Positions 1 through 7,900 of a stretch of 27,029 nucleotides of DNA are shown piece after piece (the stretch's first letter is position 1; every line of letters starts with the position of its first letter). The DNA is from CAYXUW01 sp964468375 (GTDB lineage Bacteria > Planctomycetota > Phycisphaerae > Sedimentisphaerales > Anaerobacaceae): the NCBI GenBank assembly GCA_964468375.1, contig CAYXUW010000008.1, positions 1 through 27,029 of the forward strand. Direction: 5' to 3'. Position numbers and translations under genes: made by a program. The notes under the pieces were generated by a model. That model was given only the letters and a program-made list of their open reading frames with translations, did no database searches and was not told where the DNA came from.

Positions 1-1007
1 AGTATGAGACTGAGAATCGTCATTATGCTCATGTTGATTGTCCGGGCCACGCGGACTACATCAAGAATATGATTACCGGTGCAGCTCAGATGGACGGCAC
101 GATTTTGGTAGTAGCGGCCAACGACGGACCTATGCCGCAAACCCGTGAACATATTCTTCTCGCCCGCCAAGTGAATGTGCCCAGAATAGTGGTTTTCATG
201 AACAAGATAGACCTTGTTGACGATCCTGAGCTGCTTGATTTGGTGGAACTCGAAGTCAGGGAGCTGTTGAATAAATACGAATTTCCAGGGGATGAGATTC
301 CTATTATCAGGGGGTCGGCGCTGAAGGCGATGGAAAGTGAAGGTAGGGACGATGAGGCCTGTAAATGTGTAGATGAATTGATGGAGGCTGTCGACAGCTA
401 TATTCCTGTTCCGGAACGCGATGTTGACAAGCCATTCCTTATGCCGGTTGAAGACGTTTTCAGCATTAAAGGTCGTGGAACGGTTGGAACAGGGCGAGTG
501 GAGCGCGGCCGGATTCATGTCGGTGATGAAGTTGAGATAGTCGGTCTTTCGAAGGAGATTAGCAAGACGACGTGTACGGGCGTGGAGATGTTCAACAAGA
601 CGCTCGACGAAGGGCAGGCCGGGGATAACATCGGCGTGCTTTTGCGTGGTGTAGAAAAGAAGGACTTGGAGCGGGGTCAGGTTATAGCGGCGCCCGGTAG
701 CATAACCCCTCATACGAAGTTTCATGCCGAGGTTTATGTTTTAACCAAGGAAGAAGGCGGTCGTCATACGCCGTTCTTCGCGGGCTATAAGCCACAGTTT
801 TATTTCAGAACAACCGATGTCACAGGCGCTGTTCATGCACTAATGAGCCGAGAGGGTAAGAGTGCCGAGATGTGCATGCCGGGCGATAACATAACGATGG
901 ACGTGGAGATTATTTCGCCAATAGCTATGGAGGAAGGTCTTCGCTTTGCTATTCGTGAAGGAGGTCGAACGGTCGGCGCCGGCGTAGTGACCAAGGTCAT
1001 AGCATAA
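1..1007 (+). CDS. tuf: Elongation factor Tu (3' part, start outside window)
   Basis: EF-Tu is the GTPase that brings aminoacyl-tRNA to the ribosomal A site. The gene is cut by the left edge; the frame is open from base 3, about 334 residues are visible, and the stop is TAA at 1005-1007. Base 3 onward encodes the switch II region with DCPGHADY, then the G4 motif NKID and the G5-like RGSAL. The beta-barrel domains follow with GRGTVGTGRVERG, and the end GLRFAIREGGRTVGAG is the typical domain 3 C-terminus. Full EF-Tu is about 395-400 residues, so roughly 60 residues, including the P-loop, lie upstream. It stands before rpmG, tRNA-Trp and secE rather than after fusA, an arrangement common outside Proteobacteria. 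Identification is certain; whether a second tuf copy exists cannot be seen. Confidence 0.98.
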   Translation, partial: YETENRHYAHVDCPGHADYIKNMITGAAQMDGTILVVAANDGPMPQTREHILLARQVNVPRIVVFMNKIDLVDDPELLDLVELEVRELLNKYEFPGDEIPIIRGSALKAMESEGRDDEACKCVDELMEAVDSYIPVPERDVDKPFLMPVEDVFSIKGRGTVGTGRVERGRIHVGDEVEIVGLSKEISKTTCTGVEMFNKTLDEGQAGDNIGVLLRGVEKKDLERGQVIAAPGSITPHTKFHAEVYVLTKEEGGRHTPFFAGYKPQFYFRTTDVTGAVHALMSREGKSAEMCMPGDNITMDVEIISPIAMEEGLRFAIREGGRTVGAGVVTKVIA

Positions 1008-1157
1008 GCGTATCTCTGAGCAGCCATTGAATTCCATAAGCGTAAAAAGCAAAGGTGCTCGCATCTACTAAAGTTGTTTTATTGAGCGCCTGTATGTTTA
1101 AGGAAGTGTTTTTTTGAATTTTCGAATTAGTGGACCTGCGTAGCGGGGATAGTTTTA

Positions 1158-1325
1158 ATGGCTAAGAAAAGCAAGCGAGAATATGTGTGGCTGGAGTGCA
1201 AGGAGTGCGGTAGTAGAAACTACCGCACGGAGGTAAGCGTGGCAGAGGGGACACCTAAGCTGGAGCTGAAGAAGTTTTGTAAAAATGAACGTATGCATAC
1301 CGTTCATAAGATAAGGCGTAAGTAA
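1158..1325 (+). CDS. rpmG: 50S ribosomal protein L33
   Basis: This small gene encodes 55 residues starting MAKKSKREYVWLECKECG and ending HTVHKIRRK, the pattern of bacterial L33 of the large subunit near the E site. It starts at ATG 1158 with a GGGGAT sequence about eight bases upstream. L33 of the zinc-binding (C+) type has two CxxC pairs. Here the first pair is present (C14, C17), but the second is FCKNE: C41 is kept and the fourth cysteine position carries Glu44. Zinc binding may therefore be weakened or use another ligand. It lies between tuf and tRNA-Trp, as in many bacteria with the secE-nusG cluster. The length is normal for the family (49-57 residues). Confidence 0.95.
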   Translation: MAKKSKREYVWLECKECGSRNYRTEVSVAEGTPKLELKKFCKNERMHTVHKIRRK

Positions 1326-1360
1326 TTCCGAAGTTTGTATTGACAACAGAAGAACGATAT

Positions 1361-1433
1361 AGGCCAGTAGCTCAATTGGCAGAGCGTCGGTCTCCAAAAC
1401 CGAAGGTTGGGGGTTCGAGGCCTCCCTGGCCTG
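1361..1433 (+). tRNA. trnW: tRNA-Trp (CCA anticodon)
   Basis: A complete cloverleaf can be drawn. The acceptor arms AGGCCAG and CTGGCCT pair over 7 bp. The D arm is GCTC/GAGC. The anticodon stem TCGGT/ACCGA encloses the seven-base loop CTCCAAA, with anticodon CCA at 1394-1396. The variable region is AGGTT, and the T arm is GGGGG/CCTCC around TTCGAGG. The discriminator base is G1433, as expected for bacterial tRNA-Trp. The 3' CCA is not encoded (TTT follows), so it must be added by a nucleotidyltransferase. tRNA-Trp upstream of secE is a conserved placement in many bacteria. Confidence 0.97.
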
Positions 1434-1494
1434 TTTTGCAGGGCTGTTCATTGGCGAAGATGGAGATTCGGAATCCGAAAGGGATTGTCGTAGT

Positions 1495-1881
1495 ATGATA
1501 TTCGGTATTTATAAGCGTGGACAGGGTAAGTATACGAGGTTGGGCAGTGCTTTCGGCCTTGAGATAATTGTGGTGTTGGGATGTTTGCAACTTTACAGGA
1601 AGCTGGATGGCGCTGATTTTGGGCTGTGGGTATCAACGATGATTCCGACAGGCGTGTTTGTCGGATTGGCTCTTTTGGTTTTTTGGCTGTCGAATAAGCC
1701 GGCGGTTGCAGATTTTATGATTGCCGCCGAGAGCGAAATGAAGAAGGTCAGCTGGTCGAGCAGAAAGGAAATAGCTGTTTCGACGTTTATAGTTATTGTG
1801 CTCGTGATTATTATGGCACTGCTTCTCGGAGTTGCAGATTTGGGCTTTAAGCTTTTTTTCTCGGAGTTTATTGGTATTTAG
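1495..1881 (+). CDS. secE: Preprotein translocase subunit SecE
   Basis: SecE clamps the SecY channel in the inner membrane and is needed for Sec-dependent export. The 128-residue product has three hydrophobic segments at roughly residues 20-35, 50-67 and 96-121. The conserved cytosolic amphipathic stretch SEMKKVSWSSRKEI precedes the last one, which is the SecE signature. Three transmembrane segments and this length resemble E. coli SecE (127 residues) rather than the single-span Gram-positive form. The start ATG 1495 has an AAAGGGA sequence about ten bases upstream. It is followed by nusG, as almost everywhere in bacteria. Its partner SecY is at the other end of the window. Confidence 0.95.
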   Translation: MIFGIYKRGQGKYTRLGSAFGLEIIVVLGCLQLYRKLDGADFGLWVSTMIPTGVFVGLALLVFWLSNKPAVADFMIAAESEMKKVSWSSRKEIAVSTFIVIVLVIIMALLLGVADLGFKLFFSEFIGI

Positions 1882-1943
1882 AGTGGTGTGTAGTCGGTAA
1901 ATGATTATCAATCATTACTTTATATATACTGGCAGGCATTGAT

Positions 1944-2489
1944 ATGCAGTGGTATGTCTTACGAGTTGCAGCGAATAAAGAGATGCAGGTTAAGGAAGCT
2001 CTTTCGCAAAAGGTTAAGGGCAGGGATAATTTGGAAGGTGTTGTCGGCAGGATAGAAGTTCCCGTTGAGCAGGTTAAGCGTATTCGCGGCGGCAAGCAAA
2101 CGGTGTATAAGCGGAAGCTTTATCCCGGATATGTTTTTATGGAGCTGGAGCCGACGGAAGACGGTAGGGTTCCCGAGAGCGCATGGTTTGCGATTAAGGA
2201 AACTTCGGGTGTTGGAGATTTTATCGGCACCGAGGGCGTCCCTACGCCGATGCGTGATACGGATGTCGCCAAGATGCTTTTAGAGGCGGAAAAGCCGGAA
2301 GAGGCTCCGAGCATTAAAGTCGCTTTTAAGAAGGGTGATATGATTAAAATTCGAGAAGGAGCGTTTGAGAATTTCGAAGGTGTGGTTGATTCGGTTGATT
2401 CCGACAGGGGAATCGTAAAGGTGATTGTCACGATATTCGGCAGAAGCACGCCGCTTGACATAGAGTATTGGCAGATTGAGAAAATATAA
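1944..2489 (+). CDS. nusG: Transcription termination/antitermination factor NusG
   Basis: NusG binds the RNA polymerase clamp through its NGN domain and links it to ribosomal S10 or Rho through its KOW domain. The 181-residue product begins MQWYVLRVAANKEMQVKE, a typical NGN start. It contains the YPGYVFME core strand of this domain, and its C-terminal KOW segment includes KKGDMIKIREGAFENFEG. The length matches the family (about 175-185). The partners RpoB, RpoC and S10 are all encoded in this window. No clear Shine-Dalgarno sequence precedes the ATG; the upstream bases are GCAGGCATTGAT. Confidence 0.97.
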   Translation: MQWYVLRVAANKEMQVKEALSQKVKGRDNLEGVVGRIEVPVEQVKRIRGGKQTVYKRKLYPGYVFMELEPTEDGRVPESAWFAIKETSGVGDFIGTEGVPTPMRDTDVAKMLLEAEKPEEAPSIKVAFKKGDMIKIREGAFENFEGVVDSVDSDRGIVKVIVTIFGRSTPLDIEYWQIEKI

Positions 2490-2537
2490 CTGATTGGTTA
2501 GCGGTATAAGAACCGGAAATTAGGGGCAGGTTAAATA

Positions 2538-3005
2538 ATGGCCAAAAAAGAAGTAGCAGTAAAGATTAAATTACAAGCGCCGGGCGGACAAGCGACACCG
2601 GCTCCGCCGATAGGGCCCGCGCTGGGCCAGCACGGTATTAATATCGGTCAGTTTGTCTCTCAGTTCAACGAACAAACGAGGGAGCTTAACGGAACAATTG
2701 TGCCGGTCGTAATAACGCTCTATAAAGACAAAAGTTTCAGCTTCGAGGTTAAAAGTCCGCCGGCGGCGGTTTTGCTGAAACAGGCGGCGGAGATTGCAAA
2801 GGGCAGCGGCGTTCCGAATAAGGAAAAGGTCGGCGAGGTAACTTCCGAGCAGGTGCGTAAGATTGCTGAGACTAAGTTCAATGATTTGAGTGCACACGAT
2901 TTGGACCAGGCCGTTAGGATTATCGAAGGAACAGCGAGAAGTATGGGTGTAGAGATAGTATCCAGTAAAACATCGGGTGAAGTGCAGGATACAAAGGATG
3001 CATAG
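2538..3005 (+). CDS. rplK: 50S ribosomal protein L11
   Basis: L11 forms the base of the GTPase-associated stalk with 23S rRNA helices 43/44 and is the site affected by thiostrepton. The product has 155 residues. The N-terminal domain carries the proline-rich APPIGPALGQHGINI, and the rRNA-binding C-terminal domain has GSGVPNKEKVG and the end ARSMGVEIV. The usual length is about 141-143. The surplus is a hydrophilic C-terminal tail of about 13 residues (SSKTSGEVQDTKDA). The stop codon overlaps the rplA start (ATGCATAG), suggesting translational coupling of L11 and L1. The upstream SD is GGGGCAGG, spaced about eight bases. Confidence 0.98.
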   Translation: MAKKEVAVKIKLQAPGGQATPAPPIGPALGQHGINIGQFVSQFNEQTRELNGTIVPVVITLYKDKSFSFEVKSPPAAVLLKQAAEIAKGSGVPNKEKVGEVTSEQVRKIAETKFNDLSAHDLDQAVRIIEGTARSMGVEIVSSKTSGEVQDTKDA

Positions 3006-3672
3006 AAGCAAAAGATACAAAAAGGAATCGGAGCAGCTAAGCGGCGAGCCGATGGGCTTAGTTGAGGCAGTCGAAAAGATAAAATCGTTTAACACGGTGA
3101 AGTTTGACCAGAGCGTGGAGTGCGTGCTGAATTTGGGCATTGACCCGAAGCAGGCCGACCAATTGGTTCGCGGCTCTATATCGCTGCCTCACGGGATAGG
3201 TAAGCAGAAGAAGGTTATTGCTTTCTGCGAGGACTCTGATGTCGAAGCGGCGAAGTCGGCCGGCGCTATTGAAGCGGGCTGCGATGAGCTGATAAAAAAG
3301 GTTTCTGAGGGATGGTTAAGTTTCGACGTGGCTATTGCGTCCCCGAAGGTGATGAGTAAGGTCGGCAAGCTCGGCCGAGTTCTCGGGCCGCAGGGAAAAA
3401 TGCCTTCGCCCAAGAACGGCACGGTAACAGCTGATGTAAAGACTGCGGTGGCTGAATTTGCGGCGGGAAAGGTCGAGTTCAGGAGCGATGCCGGCGGAAA
3501 TGTTCACGTAGTGGTCGGAAAGCAATCCTTCAAGGCGGAAGAATTAGTCGGAAATATCGAGGCCCTTCTCTCGCATATAAACAGGATTAAACCGGCAACG
3601 GCCAAGGGTACATATATCAAAAAAGTTTGTTTATCTGCGACGATGAGTCCGAGCGTAACGGTTAGTGTTTAA
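2998..3672 (+). CDS. rplA: 50S ribosomal protein L1
   Basis: L1 builds the mobile L1 stalk that handles the E-site tRNA, and in many bacteria it represses translation of its own L11-L1 mRNA. Starting at ATG 2998, the product has 224 residues. It begins MHRSKRYKK, which fits the usual KRSKRYK start of L1, and ATG 2998 has AAAGG directly upstream and overlaps the rplK stop by eight bases. An alternative GTG at 2977 would add seven residues but does not fit the family. Conserved segments are VNLG-like LNLGIDPKQADQLVRG, GRVLGPQGKMPSPKNGT and the C-terminal KGTYIKKVCLSATMSPSV. The length is slightly below the usual 229-235. Confidence 0.97.
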   Translation: MHRSKRYKKESEQLSGEPMGLVEAVEKIKSFNTVKFDQSVECVLNLGIDPKQADQLVRGSISLPHGIGKQKKVIAFCEDSDVEAAKSAGAIEAGCDELIKKVSEGWLSFDVAIASPKVMSKVGKLGRVLGPQGKMPSPKNGTVTADVKTAVAEFAAGKVEFRSDAGGNVHVVVGKQSFKAEELVGNIEALLSHINRIKPATAKGTYIKKVCLSATMSPSVTVSV

Positions 3673-3720
3673 GACTGGGAGAGCACTTGCGGTGGGCGTA
3701 CTGAAATTGAAGGTGAAAAA

Positions 3721-4254
3721 ATGAGCAAATACGTAAAAGAATTGCTTCAGTCGGAACTGGAAAAGAAAGTGGCCGACGAAGCTATGAAGGATTTTTTGGT
3801 TATCAGCACGACGGGTATCGGCGGCGTTGATACAAACCTGATGCGCGGCCAGCTGAAGGAACAGGGCATCAAAATGACGGTGGTGAAGAATTCACTGTTT
3901 AAAAAGGCGCTGCATAATCAGGGGATGAAGTCGGCGGCGACTCTGTTCAGCGGGCCGTGCACTATTGCTTACGGCGGCGACAGCATAGTTGATGTTGCAA
4001 AAGAGGTAGTTGAGTGGGGCAAGAAGATTGCTGCCGTGGAGATTAAGGGCGCTTTTCTGGATGGTTCGGTTTTGGACGTGGAAGCGGCGAAAGGGCTTTC
4101 GAAAATGCCGACGAGAGCGGAGCTGCAGGGCCAGATTGTTGGTTTAGTTCAATCGCCCGCGAGAAGATTGGCGGGCGTTTTTGGCGCTGCTGCAGGTGTT
4201 ATTGCAGGTTGCATAAAGACCGTCGCGGAAAATGCTGAAAAGCAGGCGGCGTAG
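3721..4254 (+). CDS. rplJ: 50S ribosomal protein L10
   Basis: L10 anchors the L12 dimers of the stalk on 23S rRNA, and in E. coli the L10-L12 complex represses its own mRNA. The 177-residue product has the L10 N-terminal rRNA-binding domain with KMTVVKNSLFKKAL and FSGPCTIAYG. The C-terminal helical spine (PARRLAGVFGAAAGVIAGCIKTVAENAE) gives the L12 docking sites. Its length is normal. The SD is GAAGGTGA just before ATG 3721. Only 48 bases separate it from rplA, so any L10 leader structure like that of E. coli would be short or lie within rplA. Confidence 0.97.
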   Translation: MSKYVKELLQSELEKKVADEAMKDFLVISTTGIGGVDTNLMRGQLKEQGIKMTVVKNSLFKKALHNQGMKSAATLFSGPCTIAYGGDSIVDVAKEVVEWGKKIAAVEIKGAFLDGSVLDVEAAKGLSKMPTRAELQGQIVGLVQSPARRLAGVFGAAAGVIAGCIKTVAENAEKQAA

Positions 4255-4307
4255 GGTGGAATGTGAAATTATGATTGCCTGTGTGGCTGCCCCTTTTATG
4301 GGTTAAA

Positions 4308-4349
4308 CGAAACGGCGTAGTTTCGGCTATCACCAGGCGTGAGGTGATA
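4308..4349 (+). promoter_or_regulatory. Tandem hairpins before rplL
   Basis: Two perfect hairpins lie in the rplJ-rplL spacer. The first is CGAAAC/GTTTCG (4308-4313 with 4320-4325, six-base loop). The second is TATCACC/GGTGATA (4328-4334 with 4343-4349, eight-base loop). The second ends one base before the AGGAG (4351-4355) of rplL. They may set the rate of L12 translation or act as a processing site, since L12 is made in several copies per ribosome. The pairing is seen directly; the role is inferred. Confidence 0.5.
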
Positions 4350-4364
4350 TAGGAGTTAGCAGAG

Positions 4365-4868
4365 ATGGCAGAAGAATCAAAAGAATCAAAGGAAACTAAA
4401 GAAACTAAAAAGGAAGAAAAAACGCAGGAAGCTAAGGCGGCTAAGGAGTCCAAAAAAACAGAGGAAGCTAAGGAAACGAAGAAATGGGGCAGTGAGATTA
4501 AGAAGCTCGGCGACAAGATAATTGGCCTGACGTTAATGGAGGCCAAAGAACTCGGCGATTATCTCAAGGATGAATACGGCATTGAGCCGGCAGCCAGCGG
4601 TGCTGTTATGGTGGCGGGTCCTGCTGCACAGGGCCAAGCCGAGCAGGAAGAGGAAAAAACCAGCTTTAACGTAGTTCTCAAGGAAGTCGGGGACAAGAAG
4701 ATTCAGGTCATTAAGGAAGTGAGGGCTTTGACGGGATTGGGTCTGAAAGAGGCCAAAGATCTTGTAGAGGGAGCTCCTAAGGTTGTCAAGGAAGGTTTGA
4801 GCAAAGCCGATGCTGACGCTGCGAAAGAGAAGTTTGAAGCTGTGGGTGCTGTTGTTGAATTGACGTAA
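4365..4868 (+). CDS. rplL: 50S ribosomal protein L7/L12, N-terminally extended
   Basis: L12 is the multi-copy stalk protein that recruits translational GTPases. The product has 167 residues against the usual 120-130. Residues 51-75 (KIIGLTLMEAKELGDYLKDE and on) are the dimerization domain, residues 78-97 the flexible hinge, and residues 98-167 the GTPase-recruiting C-terminal domain with TGLGLKEAKDLVEGAPK. The extra part is residues 1-45, a low-complexity run of Lys, Glu, Ser and Thr. The extension appears real: ATG 4365 has AGGAG nine bases upstream, the next in-frame ATG lies inside the dimerization domain, and no GTG or TTG start lies between them. rpoB follows after 73 bases. Confidence 0.97.
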   Translation: MAEESKESKETKETKKEEKTQEAKAAKESKKTEEAKETKKWGSEIKKLGDKIIGLTLMEAKELGDYLKDEYGIEPAASGAVMVAGPAAQGQAEQEEEKTSFNVVLKEVGDKKIQVIKEVRALTGLGLKEAKDLVEGAPKVVKEGLSKADADAAKEKFEAVGAVVELT

Positions 4869-4941
4869 TTAAATGATGCGCAGATGCTCTTGGCGGTTAG
4901 ATGAGGAACGAGAATTTTATCCTTATATAGTGGAGAGTTAA

Positions 4942-7900
4942 ATGGTTTCACAAACCGTTCGTGATTTTGGTAAAGTCCGCGATGCCGTTGAGATTCCGGA
5001 TTTGGTAGCGATACAGAGGAAAAGTTACGAGAGCTTTTTGCAGAAAGACGTAACACCGACCAGAAGGAAGGATATCGGGCTTGAGAGTCTGTTTCGTGAG
5101 ATATTCCCTATCGTAAACTACGATAAAACGATGAGTTTGGAGTATCTTTACTATGAGTTGGAGATGCCGCGTTACACGACCACAGAGTGTCGGCAGTTAC
5201 GGCTGACCTATGGATATCCGCTGAAAATCTGCTGCAGGCTGCGTACCAAAGATGGCGAGGATTTGGCTGAGCAGTCGGTGTATCTCGGCGAGATGCCGGT
5301 TATGATAGGCGGCGGGGAGTTTGTCTTCAACGGCGCCGAGCGTGTCATAGTGAATCAGCTGCATCGAAGTCCGGGTGTTGATTTTCTGATTGAGAGCAAA
5401 GAAGGCGATAGGGTTTTGCATGGCGGCAGAATAATACCCGAAAGGGGCAGTTGGATAGAGATAAGTGTGACCCGCAAAGATGTTTTAGTTGTTAAGATCG
5501 ACCAGTCCAGCAAGATACCGGCGACTATTTTTCTGCGAGCGATAAGCGAGGACTACGGCACCACGCCGCAGATTCTTCGCTTGTTCTATCCGACGAAGAC
5601 CGTTTCCGTGGCACAGCTTAATCCTTCTATGTGGATAGTGGAACCAATTGCCGACTCCGAGACCGGTGAAGTCCTGGTAAAAGCTGGCACACAAATCGGC
5701 GATAGAGTCTCTTTAATCCAGCAAACTAAAGCAAAGAAAATCGAAGTTATCGAGGATGTAAAAGATACGCTTATTTTGAATACGCTTGCGGAGGACGATT
5801 GCCAGAGCCACGAGCAGGCGTTATTAAAGTTTTATATGAGATTGAGGCCTGGTAACCCAGCCAATGAAAAGAAGGCAAAGACGTTCTTCGTTGAGAAATT
5901 TTCCGATGTCAACCGCTATCGTCTTGGAAAAGTCGGGAGATTCAGATTGAATCGTAAGTTCAATCAGCAGGTCGATGAAAATGAGATGACCCTCAGGCCG
6001 GAGGATTTCCTCAATACCGTAAAATACATAATTGCTTTGAGAAACAAGGAGGGGGAAGTTGACGACATAGACCATCTCGGAAACAGAAGAATACGAACAA
6101 TTGACGAGCTCGCAAGCGATGAAATCAGAAAGGGGATGCTGAAGCTTCGAAAGACTGTTCAGGAGCGAATGAGCTTGAAAAGGGATTCCGAGGAGCCGGT
6201 CAGGATAGCAGACCTGGTGAATTCGAAGAGTGTGTCGAGCAGCATCAACTATTTCTTCGGAAGGGGTGAATTGAGCCAGATTGTCGACCAGACCAACGCG
6301 TTGAGTCAATTGACGCATGAAAGGCGCTTGTCGGCTCTGGGGCCGGGGGGATTGAACAGAAGGCGAGCGGGGTTTGAGGTTCGGGATGTTCATATAAGCC
6401 ATTACGGCAGAATCTGTCCAATCGAGACGCCAGAAGGGACGAACATTGGGTTGATTTCCTCATTAGCGATATTTGCAACGATTGACGAATATGGTTTTCT
6501 GCTTACACCATATCGTAAAGTCAAAGGCGGTAAAGTTACCGACAAAGTGGATTATTTGCGTGCCGATGAGGATATGGAGGCGGTAATCGGAGCTCCGGGC
6601 ACAGCTGACCCCAAGACGGGGAAAATTCCCTCCGGGTTGGTATTAGCGATGAAAGGCGGCGAACTGGCGCAGGTTTCCGGCAACGAGGTCGACTATGTCG
6701 ATGTTTCTGCCAAACAGATTGTCGGTGTTTCCGCTTCGCTTATTCCGTTTTTAGAGCACGATGACGCAAATAGGGCGTTGATGGGTTCCAATATGCAGCG
6801 GCAGGCGGTTCCGCTGCTGAAGACAGAGGTGCCTTTGGTAGGCACCGGCATGGAGAGTGTGGTAGACCGAAACTCGAGCATGGTTGTCCGTGCGGAGAAC
6901 AGCGGCGTTGTTACTTCAGTGGATGCCACCAAGATAGTCATCAACCATACCGAAGAATATGAACTTGCCAAGTTTGTTGGTTTGAATGAGAGGACTTGTC
7001 TTAACCAAGAGCCCATAGTCGAACTCGGCGAGAAGGTTCATAAGGGTCAGATTGTAGGGGATGGAGGCGGCACCGCCGATGGTGTGCTGGCTCTCGGTAA
7101 AAATCTGCTTGTTGGATTTGTTTCCTTCGACGGGTTTAACTTCGAAGATGCGATTATTGTCAGCGAGAAACTTGTCAAAGATGATAGTTTCACGAGTATT
7201 CATATTGATGAATTCAAGGCGGAGGTTCGTGAAACCCGGCTGGGTAGGGAGGAATTTACCCGCGACATCCCCAATGTTAGCGAAAAGGCGCTGCGGAATC
7301 TCGATGAGCACGGTGTGATTCGTGAGGGAACACGGGTGTGTCCTGGTGATATTCTGGTGGGTAAGGTTGTGCCAAAGAGCAAAACCGAGCTGACGCCTGA
7401 GGAAAAGCTGTTGCATGCGATATTTGGAAGAGCTGGTGAGGATGTAAAAAATGACTCGCTCGAGCTACCCAGCGGTTATGAGGGGCTGGTTATAAAAACA
7501 GAGCGATTCACCAGGCGCGGTGTCGGCGGCGAGGAACAAAAGAAAGCACTCAGGGCCCAGATAAAAGAGTATGAAGGGCAAATGCGTACCAAGGAATGTA
7601 CGGTATTCAGGCAAATGATTGAGGCCATCCACAAGAAATACGATGTCAATATCGTTGACCCTTCCACGCGTCAGAAGGCCGGCGTCAGCACTAACGACGA
7701 GGTTGTTTATGAACAGGTGGAGAACTTTGATATAAAATGGGTCAGACCCGCCTCAGCCAGAGATGATGTTCAGAAAATTGTGGATAAGTTCTGGGTTAAA
7801 CTGTCTGAAATTCAGGAGGAGAAGAAACGCAGAATTGAGAGTTTGAAGCACGGTGATGAATTAGCCAGCGGCGTGCTGGAGATGGTAAAGGTTTACGTTG

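Noticed and set aside
1054..1115. Terminator between tuf and rpmG
   Set aside because: GGTGCTC/GAGCGCC can pair, but the loop is 23 bases and the T-tract begins 18 bases after the stem, so it does not fit an intrinsic terminator. The gap 1008-1157 shows nothing else definite.
1340..1360. TTGACA as a -35 box before tRNA-Trp
   Set aside because: The only -10-like string (CGATAT) is nine bases away, far too close, and at 17 bases the position falls inside the tRNA.
1467..1479. Small inverted repeat TTCGG/CCGAA before secE
   Set aside because: Five base pairs around a three-base loop with no T-tract or SD link are within chance.
2490..2537. L1 repressor site before rplK
   Set aside because: GGTT, AACC and GGTT could form mutually exclusive pairs, but only 4 bp each. 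No clear mimic of the rRNA L1 site was found.
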